Of a DNA stretch of 64,000 bases, positions 35,094 through 46,300 are shown in pieces. The stretch's first letter is position 1. Each line of letters opens with the position of its first letter. The notes beneath the pieces are model-generated. The model did no database searches. It saw only the letters and a program-made list of their open reading frames with translations, and was not told where the DNA came from. Position numbers and translations under genes: made by a program. The stretch covers positions 248,001 to 312,000 of the forward strand of contig NZ_JAIKTS010000002.1 in the NCBI RefSeq assembly GCF_023556335.1. The letters run 5' to 3'. The stretch comes from Stenotrophomonas mori (GTDB lineage Bacteria > Pseudomonadota > Gammaproteobacteria > Xanthomonadales > Xanthomonadaceae).

Positions 35094-35394
35094 GCAGTTC
35101 CGGCAGCTGCTGGCCGAGCACCCGCGGGTGCTGGTCGACTTCCACAAGGACCAGTGCCCGGGCTGCCGGATGCTGGCGCAGTCGCTGCAGCGCGTGGCCG
35201 GCGGCGCCGCCGGACAGGGCACCACGCTGCTGCGCGTGCAGCTGGAAGTGCTGGGCGAGGCCTTCTTCCGCGAGCTCGGGCTGCGGCAGACGCCGACGCT
35301 CGCGCTGTTCCGCGACGGCGACGAACGTACCCGGCTCCCCGGCTTCCAGTCGCCGCAGCAGATCGAGGCGGCCATCGCCCGCTTCCTCGCCTAG
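35065..35394 (+). CDS. Thioredoxin-like protein with CPGC active site
   Basis: This 109-residue thioredoxin-fold protein has active site C31-P-G-C34 (KDQCPGCRML) and the cis-Pro loop RQTPTLALF. The dipeptide between the cysteines is PG instead of the GP of standard thioredoxin, which should shift its redox potential. Position at the end of the nrd operon suggests that it reduces the C-terminal cysteine pair of NrdA. ATG 35065 has GGAG 8 bases upstream and lies 29 bp inside the end of the flavodoxin gene. Confidence 0.9.
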   Translation: MQIIDATTPEQFRQLLAEHPRVLVDFHKDQCPGCRMLAQSLQRVAGGAAGQGTTLLRVQLEVLGEAFFRELGLRQTPTLALFRDGDERTRLPGFQSPQQIEAAIARFLA

Positions 35395-35496
35395 CCCGCG
35401 GCCCGGGCCGCACGGTGCCGGCCGGTACGCCGCGCGGGCACGGCCCGCCCGCGACCGCCGCCGGACCATGGCGCCCCGCCCATCATGGCCGGGCAG

Positions 35497-35526
35497 CGAG
35501 GGCCGTCCGTCGCCGGGCGGCCCTCG
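35497..35526. terminator. Hairpin between converging nrd and actP operons, possible terminator
   Basis: A 13-bp stem (CGAGGGCCGTCCG pairing with CGGGCGGCCCTCG, one G-U pair) with a TCGC loop in the 150-bp convergent gap. No T-rich tail is present on either side, so termination from both directions is likely but not certain. Confidence 0.5.
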
Positions 35527-35547
35527 TCGCCTCCTGCCGGACCGCGG

Positions 35548-37269
35548 TCAGTGCTCGGCGGCCCGGCTCGCGCCGACTCCGGTCTCGGCACGCACCTGCT
35601 GCGCCGGATAGGCCGCGCGTTCGGCCTTCGCCCGCGCGCTCCGGTCCAGCACCGAGAACAGCCAGATGGCGGCGAACGCCAGGGTCATCGAGAACAGCGC
35701 CGGGCTGGTGTACGGGAACGGCGCGCTGCCGGCCGGATTGCCCAGCGTATCCACCCAGACCGACGGCGACAGCAGGGTCAGCAGCAGCGAGGAGGCCAGG
35801 CCCAGGAAACCGCCGATCACCGCGCCACGGGTCGTGCAGTCCTTCCACAGCAGCGACAGGATCAGCACCGGAAAGTTGGCCGAGGCGGCGATGGCGAAGG
35901 CCAGCGACACCATGAAAGCCACGTTCTGCTTCTCGAAGGCGATGCCCAGCAGCACCGCGATCACTCCCAGCACCACGGTGGTGATGCGCGACACCCGCAG
36001 CTCCGAGCCCGCCGGCGGCTTGCCCTTCATGATCATCGTCGCGTACAGGTCGTGCGATACCGCCGAGGCGCCGGAGAGCGTCAGGCCGGCGACCACCGCC
36101 AGGATCGTGGCGAAGGCCACCGCCGATATGAAGCCCATGAACAGGTTGCCGCCCACCGCCTTGCCGACCAGCACCGCGGCCATGTTCGGCCCGCCCTGGA
36201 TGGTGCCGGTGAGCGGGTCGGCGTACTCGGGGTTGGTCAGCACCAGGGCGATGGCACCGAAGCCGATGATGAAGATCAGGATGTAGAAATAGCCGATCCA
36301 GGTGGTGGCCCAGAGCACCGACTTGCGCGCCTGCTTGGCATCGGGAACGGTGAAGAAGCGCATCAGGATGTGCGGCAGGCCGGCGGTGCCGAACATCAGC
36401 GCCATGCCGAAGGAGATCGCCGAGATCGGATCCTTGACGAACCCGCCCGGGCCCATGATCGACAGGCCCGCACTGGCCGCTTCCTCCGCGTTCTTTCCGC
36501 CATTGGCGGCGATCTGGGTCTTGACCCGGACCGCTTCGGAGAACAGCGCCTCGAAGCTGAAGTTGAAATGCCACATCACCATCAGCGCCATGAAGGTCAC
36601 GCCGAACAGCAGCAGGCAGGCCTTGATGATCTGTACCCAGGTGGTGGCGGTCATGCCGCCGAACAGCACGTAGACCATCATCAGCACGCCGACCAGCAGC
36701 ACCGCGACCCAGTAGTCCAGGCCGAACAGCAGCTTGATCAGCGCGCCGGCGCCGACCATCTGCGCGATCAGGTAGAACAGCACCACCACCAGCGTGCCGG
36801 ACGCGGCGAACAGGCGGATCGGCTTCTGCGCGAAGCGGTAGCCGGCGACGTCGGCGAAGGTGAAGCGGCCCAGGTTGCGCAGCCGCTCGGCCATCAGGAA
36901 GGTCAGGATCGGCCAGCCCACCAGGAAGCCGATGGCGTAGATCAGGCCGTCGTAGCCGTTGGCCATCACCGCCGCGGTGATGCCCAGGAACGAGGCCGCC
37001 GACATGTAGTCGCCGGCGATCGCCAGGCCGTTCTGGAAGCCGGTGATGCCGCCGCCGGCGGTGTAGAAGTCCGACGCCGAACGGGTGCGCGCGGCCGCCC
37101 ACTTGGTGATGCCCAGGGTGGCCAGCACGAAGGTGGCGAACATGGCGATCGCGGTCCAGTTGGTCGGCTGGCGCACGGTCTGGCCGAGGTCGCCGCCGGC
37201 CGCCAGGGCCGCGCCGCTGGTGGCCAGCAGGGCGAGCAGCGCGCCGCTGTACAGGACGGGGCGGGTCAT
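35548..37269 (-). CDS. actP: Cation/acetate symporter ActP
   Basis: This 573-residue SSS-family inner-membrane permease takes up acetate and related short-chain monocarboxylates with Na+ or H+. It shows the ActP pattern: cleavable N-terminal leader ([17 protein letters not shown]), [30 protein letters not shown], a long loop with the [18 protein letters not shown] region, and about 13 membrane segments. It is the last gene of the porin-DUF485-actP unit. Its ATG overlaps the DUF485 stop by 4 bp (ATGA). Adjacent acs and the CrbSR system support acetate as substrate and CrbR as regulator. Confidence 0.95.
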   Translation of the reverse strand: MTRPVLYSGALLALLATSGAALAAGGDLGQTVRQPTNWTAIAMFATFVLATLGITKWAAARTRSASDFYTAGGGITGFQNGLAIAGDYMSAASFLGITAAVMANGYDGLIYAIGFLVGWPILTFLMAERLRNLGRFTFADVAGYRFAQKPIRLFAASGTLVVVLFYLIAQMVGAGALIKLLFGLDYWVAVLLVGVLMMVYVLFGGMTATTWVQIIKACLLLFGVTFMALMVMWHFNFSFEALFSEAVRVKTQIAANGGKNAEEAASAGLSIMGPGGFVKDPISAISFGMALMFGTAGLPHILMRFFTVPDAKQARKSVLWATTWIGYFYILIFIIGFGAIALVLTNPEYADPLTGTIQGGPNMAAVLVGKAVGGNLFMGFISAVAFATILAVVAGLTLSGASAVSHDLYATMIMKGKPPAGSELRVSRITTVVLGVIAVLLGIAFEKQNVAFMVSLAFAIAASANFPVLILSLLWKDCTTRGAVIGGFLGLASSLLLTLLSPSVWVDTLGNPAGSAPFPYTSPALFSMTLAFAAIWLFSVLDRSARAKAERAAYPAQQVRAETGVGASRAAEH

Positions 37270-37583
37270 CGGCTCTCCTCCACGATCTGCTGGGTCAACT
37301 GGTCGAACTCGCGGTTGGCGCGGCGCACGTACAGGCCGGTGATGAGGATGGTGAACACCATCAGCCCCAGCGCGATCGGAATGCCGAGCGTGGTGACCTT
37401 GCCGGCGGCGACCGGCGTGGCCAGGAACGCCTTGTCGAAGGCGATCAGGCCGATGTAGCCGTAGTAGGCCAGCAGCATGAGCACGGTCAGGGTCCAGCCG
37501 AGCCGGTTGCGGGCCGTGCGCAGGCGCCGGTAGGCCGGATGGGAGGCGATCCGCTCAACACGGGGATCGACGGAAGCATTCAT
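37266..37583 (-). CDS. yjcH: DUF485 membrane protein (YjcH family)
   Basis: This 105-residue inner-membrane protein with two transmembrane helices ([20 protein letters not shown] and [20 protein letters not shown]) belongs to DUF485, whose members precede actP in most acetate operons and are thought to assist the permease. ATG 37583 has GGAG eight bases upstream. Its stop overlaps actP. Confidence 0.93.
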   Translation of the reverse strand: MNASVDPRVERIASHPAYRRLRTARNRLGWTLTVLMLLAYYGYIGLIAFDKAFLATPVAAGKVTTLGIPIALGLMVFTILITGLYVRRANREFDQLTQQIVEESR

Positions 37584-37700
37584 CGGGATTCTCCTGGTAC
37601 GGGACGGCGGACGACAGGCCGCGGCGGTGGCGTGGAAGCTCGCCGTGGGGAGAGGGAAAGGAGGCGGCGCCGGCACCGCATGCGGGCCGGCGCCGCCGGT

Positions 37701-39164
37701 TCAGAAGCTGTACTTGGTGGTGAACTGCACGCGGCTGATGTCGCCCTTGCGGCCGTTCTCGATCTCGCGCACGCCGTACATCAGTTCGGCGCCGACATCG
37801 ACCTTCGGCATCGGGGTGTAGAACACGTTGCCGCGGATCGACTGCACGCGCCTGGTCACCAGGTCGCCGGTGATCGCGGCATCGTTGTCGTAGTCGCTGC
37901 GGGCATAGATCAGGTTGCTGCGCAGCCGGGGCGAGAACGCATGCCGCCAGCCCACGTAGGCGGCGACCACGCCGGTCGGATCGAGACGGTCGCGCAGGGC
38001 GTCGTAGCCGCTGTCGGCGGTGATGCCCAGGCCGATGTAGCGCGCGATGCCCTCGCCGGCGGTGAGCTGGTAGTGCAGCGTGTCGCTGGCGCCCATCGCC
38101 CACTTGCCGCCCACGCTGACGCCGCCGCCGGTCGCGGTGGCGTGCGCGCCGGTGGCGCGGTTGTCCACCTTCAACTGGCGCAGCAGGCCGGCCATGCCGA
38201 ACGTGCCCCAGTCGCCCTTCCATCCATAGCGCACGGTCATGTCCGGCAGCGCACCGCGGTCGGAACTGGCCGCCGCCGGGACGTTCCAGGTGCCGGCCAC
38301 CGGGTCGTAGCTGCCGGTGAGGCTGGTGGTTTCCGGATTCTCCAGCGCCACGCTGAGGCCGCCGCGGGTGTAGCGCAGCTGCGCCTGGCGCACGAACACC
38401 ACGCCATCGGTGGGGCCGACGAAGTCGGCCGCCTCCGGCAATGCGCCGGCATCCATGAAATTGGACCAGGTCTGCCCGGCCAGCCAGCCGTTCCAGTACA
38501 TGTAGGCGTGGCGCAGGGTGACGCCATAGGTGTTGGTGGCGGTCTGGTTGCCCAGCGCATTGCCGAAGAAGTCCATCTCCAGCATCGCCCCGGCCTTGTC
38601 GCCGTTGTCGGCCACGTGGTCCACGCCGAGGTTGAAGCGCGAGAACTTGGCGTGCGCGTTGTAGTCCACCCCGGAGGCCCTGCCGTTGCCGCCGGCACCG
38701 GGTACCGGCGTCTGCCCCGGCAGGTACAGCGCGCGGCCGGTGGCGTCGTCGGCGAGCTGGCCGTCACCGGTGCGGGTGGCGAGGAAGTCGACCTTGATGA
38801 AGCCGCCGACCTTGAACGTGGTGCCCGGCGCGGCGCCGGGCGTGATGCTGGTGGCCTGGATGGGCGGCGCGGCGGCGGCCGCCGCCGGCGCGGTGGCCGC
38901 ACCCTGTCCGGTGGCTGTCCCGCGGGCCTGCCCGTCGGTCCGCACCATGGCCTCCTCGGGCACCTGGCGATGCGTGAGCAGCTGCTGCACCTGGCGTTCC
39001 AGTTCGGCCACGCGGGCTTCCAGCGCCTGTTCCCGGGGCGTCTGCGCGAGCGCGATGACCGGCGCCGACAGCACCAGCGACAGCGCCACCACCAGCGGCC
39101 GGCGCATCCTGCACCCGGGGGTGTGCGCCGGGAGACGCACTCGATCCAACACGTGTCTGTTCAT
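37701..39164 (-). CDS. DcaP-like trimeric outer membrane porin
   Basis: This 487-residue outer membrane porin has a signal peptide (VVALSLVLSAPVIALAQ), a short coiled coil (QALEARVAELERQVQQLL), an Ala/Pro-rich linker, then a barrel beginning FKVGGFIKVDFLATR and ending QFTTKYSF. DcaP-type porins pass negatively charged small molecules such as dicarboxylates. ATG 39164 is preferred because GGAGAGAGG lies upstream; an internal ATG at 39107 would give a more standard signal peptide. It is the first gene of the acetate-uptake unit that runs divergently from acs, so it probably carries acetate or related acids through the outer membrane. Confidence 0.87.
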   Translation of the reverse strand: MNRHVLDRVRLPAHTPGCRMRRPLVVALSLVLSAPVIALAQTPREQALEARVAELERQVQQLLTHRQVPEEAMVRTDGQARGTATGQGAATAPAAAAAAPPIQATSITPGAAPGTTFKVGGFIKVDFLATRTGDGQLADDATGRALYLPGQTPVPGAGGNGRASGVDYNAHAKFSRFNLGVDHVADNGDKAGAMLEMDFFGNALGNQTATNTYGVTLRHAYMYWNGWLAGQTWSNFMDAGALPEAADFVGPTDGVVFVRQAQLRYTRGGLSVALENPETTSLTGSYDPVAGTWNVPAAASSDRGALPDMTVRYGWKGDWGTFGMAGLLRQLKVDNRATGAHATATGGGVSVGGKWAMGASDTLHYQLTAGEGIARYIGLGITADSGYDALRDRLDPTGVVAAYVGWRHAFSPRLRSNLIYARSDYDNDAAITGDLVTRRVQSIRGNVFYTPMPKVDVGAELMYGVREIENGRKGDISRVQFTTKYSF

Positions 39165-39405
39165 CCGCTCTGCCTCTCTCCGACGGGTATCGACGGCCGC
39201 TTCGCTTGCACGGTCGAGGGCAGGGTGCGGGGCTTCCGCCGCGGACGGCTATTCGCCATTAGTCGAAAGCGGCCCCCCATTCGACCATCGTCTAACACCG
39301 GGGGCAGCGCGCACCCGGGTGGATGCGGCACACTTGGGAGGTTCCGGCCGCGTCGCAGGATGCGGCTGCTTCATTGGTTACACGTGCAAAAGGTGAGGAT
39401 TTGCC
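39165..39405. promoter_or_regulatory. Divergent control region of acs and the porin-actP operon
   Basis: A 241-bp region between the porin (leftward) and acs (rightward). A directly repeated motif, ATTCGCCATTAGTC at 39251-39264 and ATTCGACCATCGTC at 39279-39292 (28 bp apart), is a candidate for CrbR binding. CACGTG at about 39383 is a short palindrome close to acs. A good ribosome binding site GGTGAGG precedes acs. No certain -35/-10 pair was fixed. Confidence 0.4.
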
Positions 39406-41349
<1,944 letters not shown>

Positions 41350-41590
41350 CCCCGCTGACCCCGCTGGCCCGGACCACGCCGAGCGCGTGGCCCGGCCAGC
41401 CCCCGCGGTGGCCCTGCGCCGCCACGGGACCGGGCGCAGGGACGCGCCGGATGCCACCGCGCCACGGGCCGCACGCAGGCCCCAGGCGCGGCGCGGTGCT
41501 GGACACCGCCGCGCATCGCCATGATCCTGCGGCCCTGCCCTTCCCTCCGCAGGACAGGGCGCCAACCGCCATAGCCGGACCGTTCGCCCC

Positions 41591-42256
41591 ATGCCCACGC
41601 TGCTGATCGCCGACGACCACCCGCTGTTCCGCGAAGCGCTGCGCGGCGCGGTGCAGCGGGTGATCCCCGGCGTGCGGCTGCTGGAGGCCGACAGTGTCGA
41701 GGCGCTGTACGCGCTGGCCGAGCAGCACCCCGACGCCGACCTGGTGCTGATGGACCTGAACATGCCCGGCGCGCAGGGCTTCAACGCGCTGGTGCACCTG
41801 CGCGCACTGCACCCGCAGCTGCCCATCGTGGTGGTGTCCGCGCGCGAGGAGCCGACGGTGATGCGCCGCGCCCTGGACCATGGTGCGTTCGGCTTCATTC
41901 CCAAGTCGGCCGATTCGGACACCATCGGCCAGGCGCTGGGCACCATCCTCGATGGCGAACGCTGGGCGCCGGCCGAAGCCCACAGCCTGCCGCCCACCGA
42001 CCGCGAAGAGCGCGAAGTGGGCCAGCGCCTACGCGAGCTGACCCCGCAGCAGTACCGCGTGCTGCTGATGCTCGGCGCCGGCCGCCTCAACAAGCAGATC
42101 GCCTACGACCTGGGTGTTTCCGAAGCGACCATCAAGGCGCACGTCACCGCCATCCTGCGCAAGCTCGGCGTCACCAACCGCACCCAGGCGGTACTGATGG
42201 CCGGCAAGCTGGCCATCGACGACGACAGCATGGTGCTGCCTCCCGACGAGGACTAG
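41591..42256 (+). CDS. crbR: LuxR-type response regulator, CrbR/ErdR-like
   Basis: This 221-residue response regulator has a receiver domain (D8, D9, phospho-acceptor D55 in LVLMDLNMPG, SAREEP, and K in FGFIPKSAD) and a C-terminal LuxR/NarL-type helix-turn-helix (LTPQQYRVLLMLGAGRLNKQIAYDLGVSEATIKAHVTAILRKLGV). Its position beside acs and close to the SSS-type hybrid kinase identifies it as CrbR (ErdR/AgmR in pseudomonads), which activates acs and actP on phosphorylation. The gap after acs (241 bp) suggests its own promoter. Confidence 0.9.
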   Translation: MPTLLIADDHPLFREALRGAVQRVIPGVRLLEADSVEALYALAEQHPDADLVLMDLNMPGAQGFNALVHLRALHPQLPIVVVSAREEPTVMRRALDHGAFGFIPKSADSDTIGQALGTILDGERWAPAEAHSLPPTDREEREVGQRLRELTPQQYRVLLMLGAGRLNKQIAYDLGVSEATIKAHVTAILRKLGVTNRTQAVLMAGKLAIDDDSMVLPPDED

Positions 42257-42333
42257 CCCGCGGCGCGATGCGGCGGCAGGCCGTCGCCGCCTTCCCGGCG
42301 CGTTTCCCGCCCCGGGCCCCCGCGGGCGCGGCA

Positions 42334-42342
42334 TGTTAGAAT
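42334..42342 (+). promoter_or_regulatory. Extended -10 promoter of mntP
   Basis: TGT-TAGAAT is an extended -10 element that differs from TATAAT by one base. It would start transcription at about 42349-42350, exactly at the first bases of the riboswitch. No -35 hexamer is evident, as is usual for extended -10 promoters. Confidence 0.6.
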
Positions 42343-42349
42343 GCGCGTT

Positions 42350-42455
42350 CCCTTGGGGAGTAGCCTGCTTCCGGCATCCGGAAGCGCACGCATCAACATG
42401 CTCGACCATTGCGTCGTGGTGCGTGTGACCGGTTTCTTCGGTTGGCGAGACCAGC
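42350..42455 (+). ncRNA. yybP-ykoY (Mn2+) riboswitch ahead of mntP
   Basis: The leader contains the conserved yybP-ykoY features in order: TTGGGGAGTAGCC at the start, a stem with TTCCGG/CCGGAA arms, the ATCAACATGCTCG core strand, a variable stem, and GCGAGACC closing the aptamer. The family senses Mn2+ and commonly precedes mntP. Sequence after the aptamer (about 42456-42510) can form a GC-rich stem near the ribosome binding site. That would suit translational control, with Mn2+ exposing the site and raising exporter synthesis. The boundaries are approximate. Confidence 0.9.
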
Positions 42456-42524
42456 GGCACGCGTGCGCAACTTCCGGTTGGGCGCGCCGTGTGCCGACCG
42501 CGTCCGCCCGACCAGGTAAACCCG

Positions 42525-43103
42525 ATGTCCCCGATCTCCATCCTGCTTGTCGGCTTCGCCATGTCCACCGACGCCTTTGCCGCGGCGATCGGCAAGGGCG
42601 CGGCGATGCGCCGGCCGCGGCTGCGCGACGCCCTGCGCGCCGGCCTGATCTTCGGCACCATCGAAGCAATCACGCCGGTGCTCGGCTGGCTGCTGGGCCG
42701 CGCCACCTCGCAGTACGTCGAGGCCTTCGACCACTGGATCGCCTTCATACTGCTCGGCGCACTCGGCGCGCACATGATCGTGGCCGGCCTGCGCGCCGAC
42801 CCCGAGGACGCCGGCGACGACGACGACAACCGCCACCACCGCTTCTGGACCCTGGCCGCCACCGGCCTGGCGACCAGCATCGACGCCGCCGCGGTCGGCG
42901 TGAGCCTGGCGTTCTTCGACGTGCACATCGGCATGGTCGCGCTGGTCATCGGCGTATGCACCCTGGTCATGGTGACCCTCGGCATCATGCTCGGCCGCGC
43001 CCTCGGCGCACTGGTCGGCAAGCGCGCCGAGATCGCCGGCGGCGTGATCCTGATCATCGTCGGCGCCAGCATCCTGCACGAACACCTGACCGGCGCCGCC
43101 TGA
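42525..43103 (+). CDS. mntP: Manganese efflux pump MntP
   Basis: This 192-residue inner-membrane Mn2+ exporter of the MntP/YebN family (six helices in two repeats) shows conserved acidic motifs in each half ([15 protein letters not shown] and [18 protein letters not shown]). A central acidic/His-rich loop ([14 protein letters not shown]) may bind metal. ATG 42525 has AGGT eight bases upstream and follows the yybP-ykoY riboswitch, which raises expression in excess Mn2+. It sits between the CrbR and CrbS genes but is functionally separate from acetate use. Confidence 0.94.
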   Translation: MSPISILLVGFAMSTDAFAAAIGKGAAMRRPRLRDALRAGLIFGTIEAITPVLGWLLGRATSQYVEAFDHWIAFILLGALGAHMIVAGLRADPEDAGDDDDNRHHRFWTLAATGLATSIDAAAVGVSLAFFDVHIGMVALVIGVCTLVMVTLGIMLGRALGALVGKRAEIAGGVILIIVGASILHEHLTGAA

Positions 43104-43129
43104 CCCGGCCACACGGCAGCGCCCGCCCA

Positions 43130-43377
43130 TTACAGAGCGGGGCCGCGGCGGGGCATCACCGGCAACGCCCCGCCGGGCACGGCCCGGCGCTACCGAACTC
43201 GACAACTTGCCCCCCTCCTGTAGAGCGGGGCCACGCCCCGCTGGGACACCAGCGGCAACACCCCGCCGGGCACGGCCCGGCGCGACCGGGCCCGGCAACC
43301 TGCCACCCCTGTAGAGCGGGGCCACGCCCCACTGGAGCATCACCGACAACGCCCCACCGGGTGCGGCCCGGCGCTAC
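43130..43377. repeat. Array of three paired GTAG-headed REP palindromes
   Basis: Three copies of a ~65-bp doublet are spaced about 90 bp apart, starting near 43130, 43220 and 43311. Each has a forward GTAGAGCGGGGCCACGCCCC-type palindrome (the first copy altered to TACAGAG) and, after a short spacer, an inverted palindrome ending in CGGCGCTAC (GTAG head on the minus strand; the second copy altered). This is the REPIN-like organisation mobilised by RAYT-type transposases in Xanthomonadaceae. No transposase gene is in the window. The array separates the converging mntP and crbS genes and could stop transcription. Confidence 0.85.
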
Positions 43378-46300
43378 AGCCGCCAGGCGGTGAGGAAGGC
43401 GCGCAGGGAGGCCGGTTTCACCGGCTTGGTCAGCACCCGGTAGCCGCACTCGCGTGCCTGGCGCTTCAGTTCGTCGCGGCCATCGGCGGTGAGCAGGGCG
43501 CCGGGCAGGGGCCGGCCCGCGGCCTCGCGCAGCGCGACCAGGGCGTCCAGCCCGTGCATGCGGTCGTGCAGGTGGTAGTCGGCCAGTATCACGTCGGGGT
43601 CTTCGGACAGCTTCTGCAGGGCGATGTCCACGGTGCTGGCGGCGATCACCTGCACCTGCCAGCGCCCCAGCAGTGCGCGCATGCCGTCGAGGATCTCCTG
43701 GTCGTTGTCCAGGCACAGCACGCGCAGCCCGGCCAGGGCATTGTCGCTGGCGGCCGGGCCGGCGGCCCGCGGCGGTGGCGGCACCGCGGGCGCCGGTACC
43801 CGCGGCAGGGTGATGGAGAACATGCTGCCGCGTCCAGGCTGGCTGCGGGCGTTGAGCGCGTGGCCGAGCAGGCGCGAGATGCGCTGGCAGATCGACAGCC
43901 CCAGGCCCAGCCCCTGCTCGCCCCAGTCGAACGGCTGCGGGTAGCGGTGGAACTCGTTGAAGATCTGCCGCATGTGGTGCTCGGGAATCCCCGGCCCGGT
44001 ATCCCACACCTGCAGCTCGACCCGGGCGCCACGCGCGCGCAGCGCCAGCACGATGCGGCCATGCCGGGTGTAGCGCAGCGCATTGGCCATGAAGTTCTGC
44101 AGCACGCGGCGCAGCAGCCGGCGATCGCTGTACACCCAGGCCGGGCGCGCGAACACGTGCAGGCGCAGGCCGCGCCCGGCCGCCACCGGGGTGTACTGCG
44201 CGGCCAGCTCGCGCACCAGTGCGGCGGCGTCGAAGTCGGCCAGGGCCGGGCGCAGGCCGCCGGCCTCCAGCCGCGATACGTCCAGCAGGCCATCGAGCAG
44301 TTCCTCGGCGGCGCGCAGCGAGGCGTCCACGCGCTCGGCCAGGTAGCGCTGTTCCTCGTTCTCCTGCGCGCCGTCACGCAGCGCCGAGGCGAACAGGCGC
44401 GCGGCGTTGAGCGGCTGCAGCACATCGTGGCTGATCGCGGCGAGGAAGCGGGTCTTGGACTGCTGCGCCAGTTCGGCGGCCTGCGAGCGCTCGGCCACCC
44501 GCTGCTCGAGGGTCTCGTTGGCCTCCAGAAGCGCGCGCTCGGCGTGCTTGAAGTCGGTGATGTCGTTGTAGCTGGTGACATAGCCGCCGCCGGGCAGCGC
44601 CTGGCCGCGCAGCTCGATGACCTTGCCGTCGGCATCGGTGCGCTCGAACACGTGCGCGGTCCCGGCGCGCATGTGGGCGATGCGGCGGTCGATCTGCAGC
44701 TCGATGTCGCCCTCGCCCAGCTCGCCGCGCTCGGCGTTGTAGCGGATCAGGTCGGCCACCGGGCGGCCGACGTAGAGCATGCCGTCGGGGTAGCCGAACA
44801 TCTGCTGGTAACGGCGGTTCCAGGCGGTCAGGCGCATGTCCGGGTCGACCACGCTGACTCCGGCGCTGATGTTCTCCAGCGTGGTCGACAGGATCTCGCG
44901 GTTGAAGCGCAGCTCCTGGCCGGCCTCGTCGAGCACCGCTACCACCTCGCCCAGGTCCATGCCGGAGCCGCGCAGCAGGCTGGTCAGCAACAGCCGCGCC
45001 GACGCCGCGCCGATCGAGGCGGCGAGCAGGCGCTCGCTGAACTGCACCCAGGCGCGGTCGGCGGCCGCGGCCGGCTGCAGCTCCCGCTGCAGCGCCTGCG
45101 CCTGGTCGGCGAAGGCGCGCTGCGCGCGCTGTTCGCCCACCACCCGGGTGGCCAGCGCCAGCAGGTCGCGCACCTTGACGTGCGCGGGCCAGTCGCCGAC
45201 CACCACCGGACGCTGCGCGTACGGTTCCAGGAACGGCCCCGCGCGCAGGCGCTCGGCGACCCCGGGGCGCCAGCGCATCGACACCAGCAGCATGGTGGCG
45301 GTGTTGAGCAGCAGCGACCAGAACGTGCCGTGGGTCAGCGCATCCCAGCCGCTCAGGCCGAACAGCTGTTCCGGCCGCAGCCAGGCGATGCCGAACGGGC
45401 CGCGCTCGACCAGCGCCAGGTCGAGCCAGCCGCCATGGCTGAGCGCCGGCAGCAGCAGGGTGTACACCCACACCCCGAAGCCCACCATCATGCCGGTGCC
45501 TACCCCGCGGCGGCTGGCGCCGCGCCAGTACAGCCCGCCGAGCAGGCCGGGGGCGAACTGCGCCACCGCGGCGAAGGCCATCAGCCCGTAGGTGGCCAGC
45601 ATGGTGTCGTTGTCGCTGCCGCGGTAGTAGCCGTAGGCCACCAGCGCCAGCAGCAGGATCGCCAGGCGACGGGTCCACAGCACCCGCGAGGCGACGTCGG
45701 CGGCCACCCGGTGCCCGCCACTGCGGCGCAGCAGCAGCGGCATCACCAGGTCGTTGCTGATCATCGTCGCCAGCGCGATCGAGGACACGATCACCATGCC
45801 GGTGGCGGCCGAGAACCCGCCCACGTAAGCCACCAGCGCCAGCGCGGTGTTGCCGTCGCTCATCGGCAGCGCCAGCACCAGCCCGTCATCGGCCACGCCG
45901 CCACTGCCGAGCAGCGCGGTGCCGGCCACCGCGATCGGCACGATCATCAGCGAGATCAGCACCAGGTAGCCGCCGAACAGCCAGCGCGCGCGGCGCACGT
46001 CGCCGACGTCGCCGCACTCCACCACCGCCACGTGGAACTGCCGCGGCAGGCACACCAGCGCAAGGAAGCTGAGCAGGGTCTGAGACACGAAGCCGACCGG
46101 CGGTGTCGCCTCGAACAGCGTGCGCGCCGACTGCACCACCGTGGTGCCGCGGTCGGCCAGCCACACGTAGGCGAACACGCCCAGCGCCACGATCGCAAGC
46201 AGCTTGATCATCGACTCCAGGGCGATGGCCAGCATCATGCCGTGGTGGTGTTCGGTAGCGTCCACCTGGCGGGTGCCGAACAGGGTGGCGAACAACGCCA

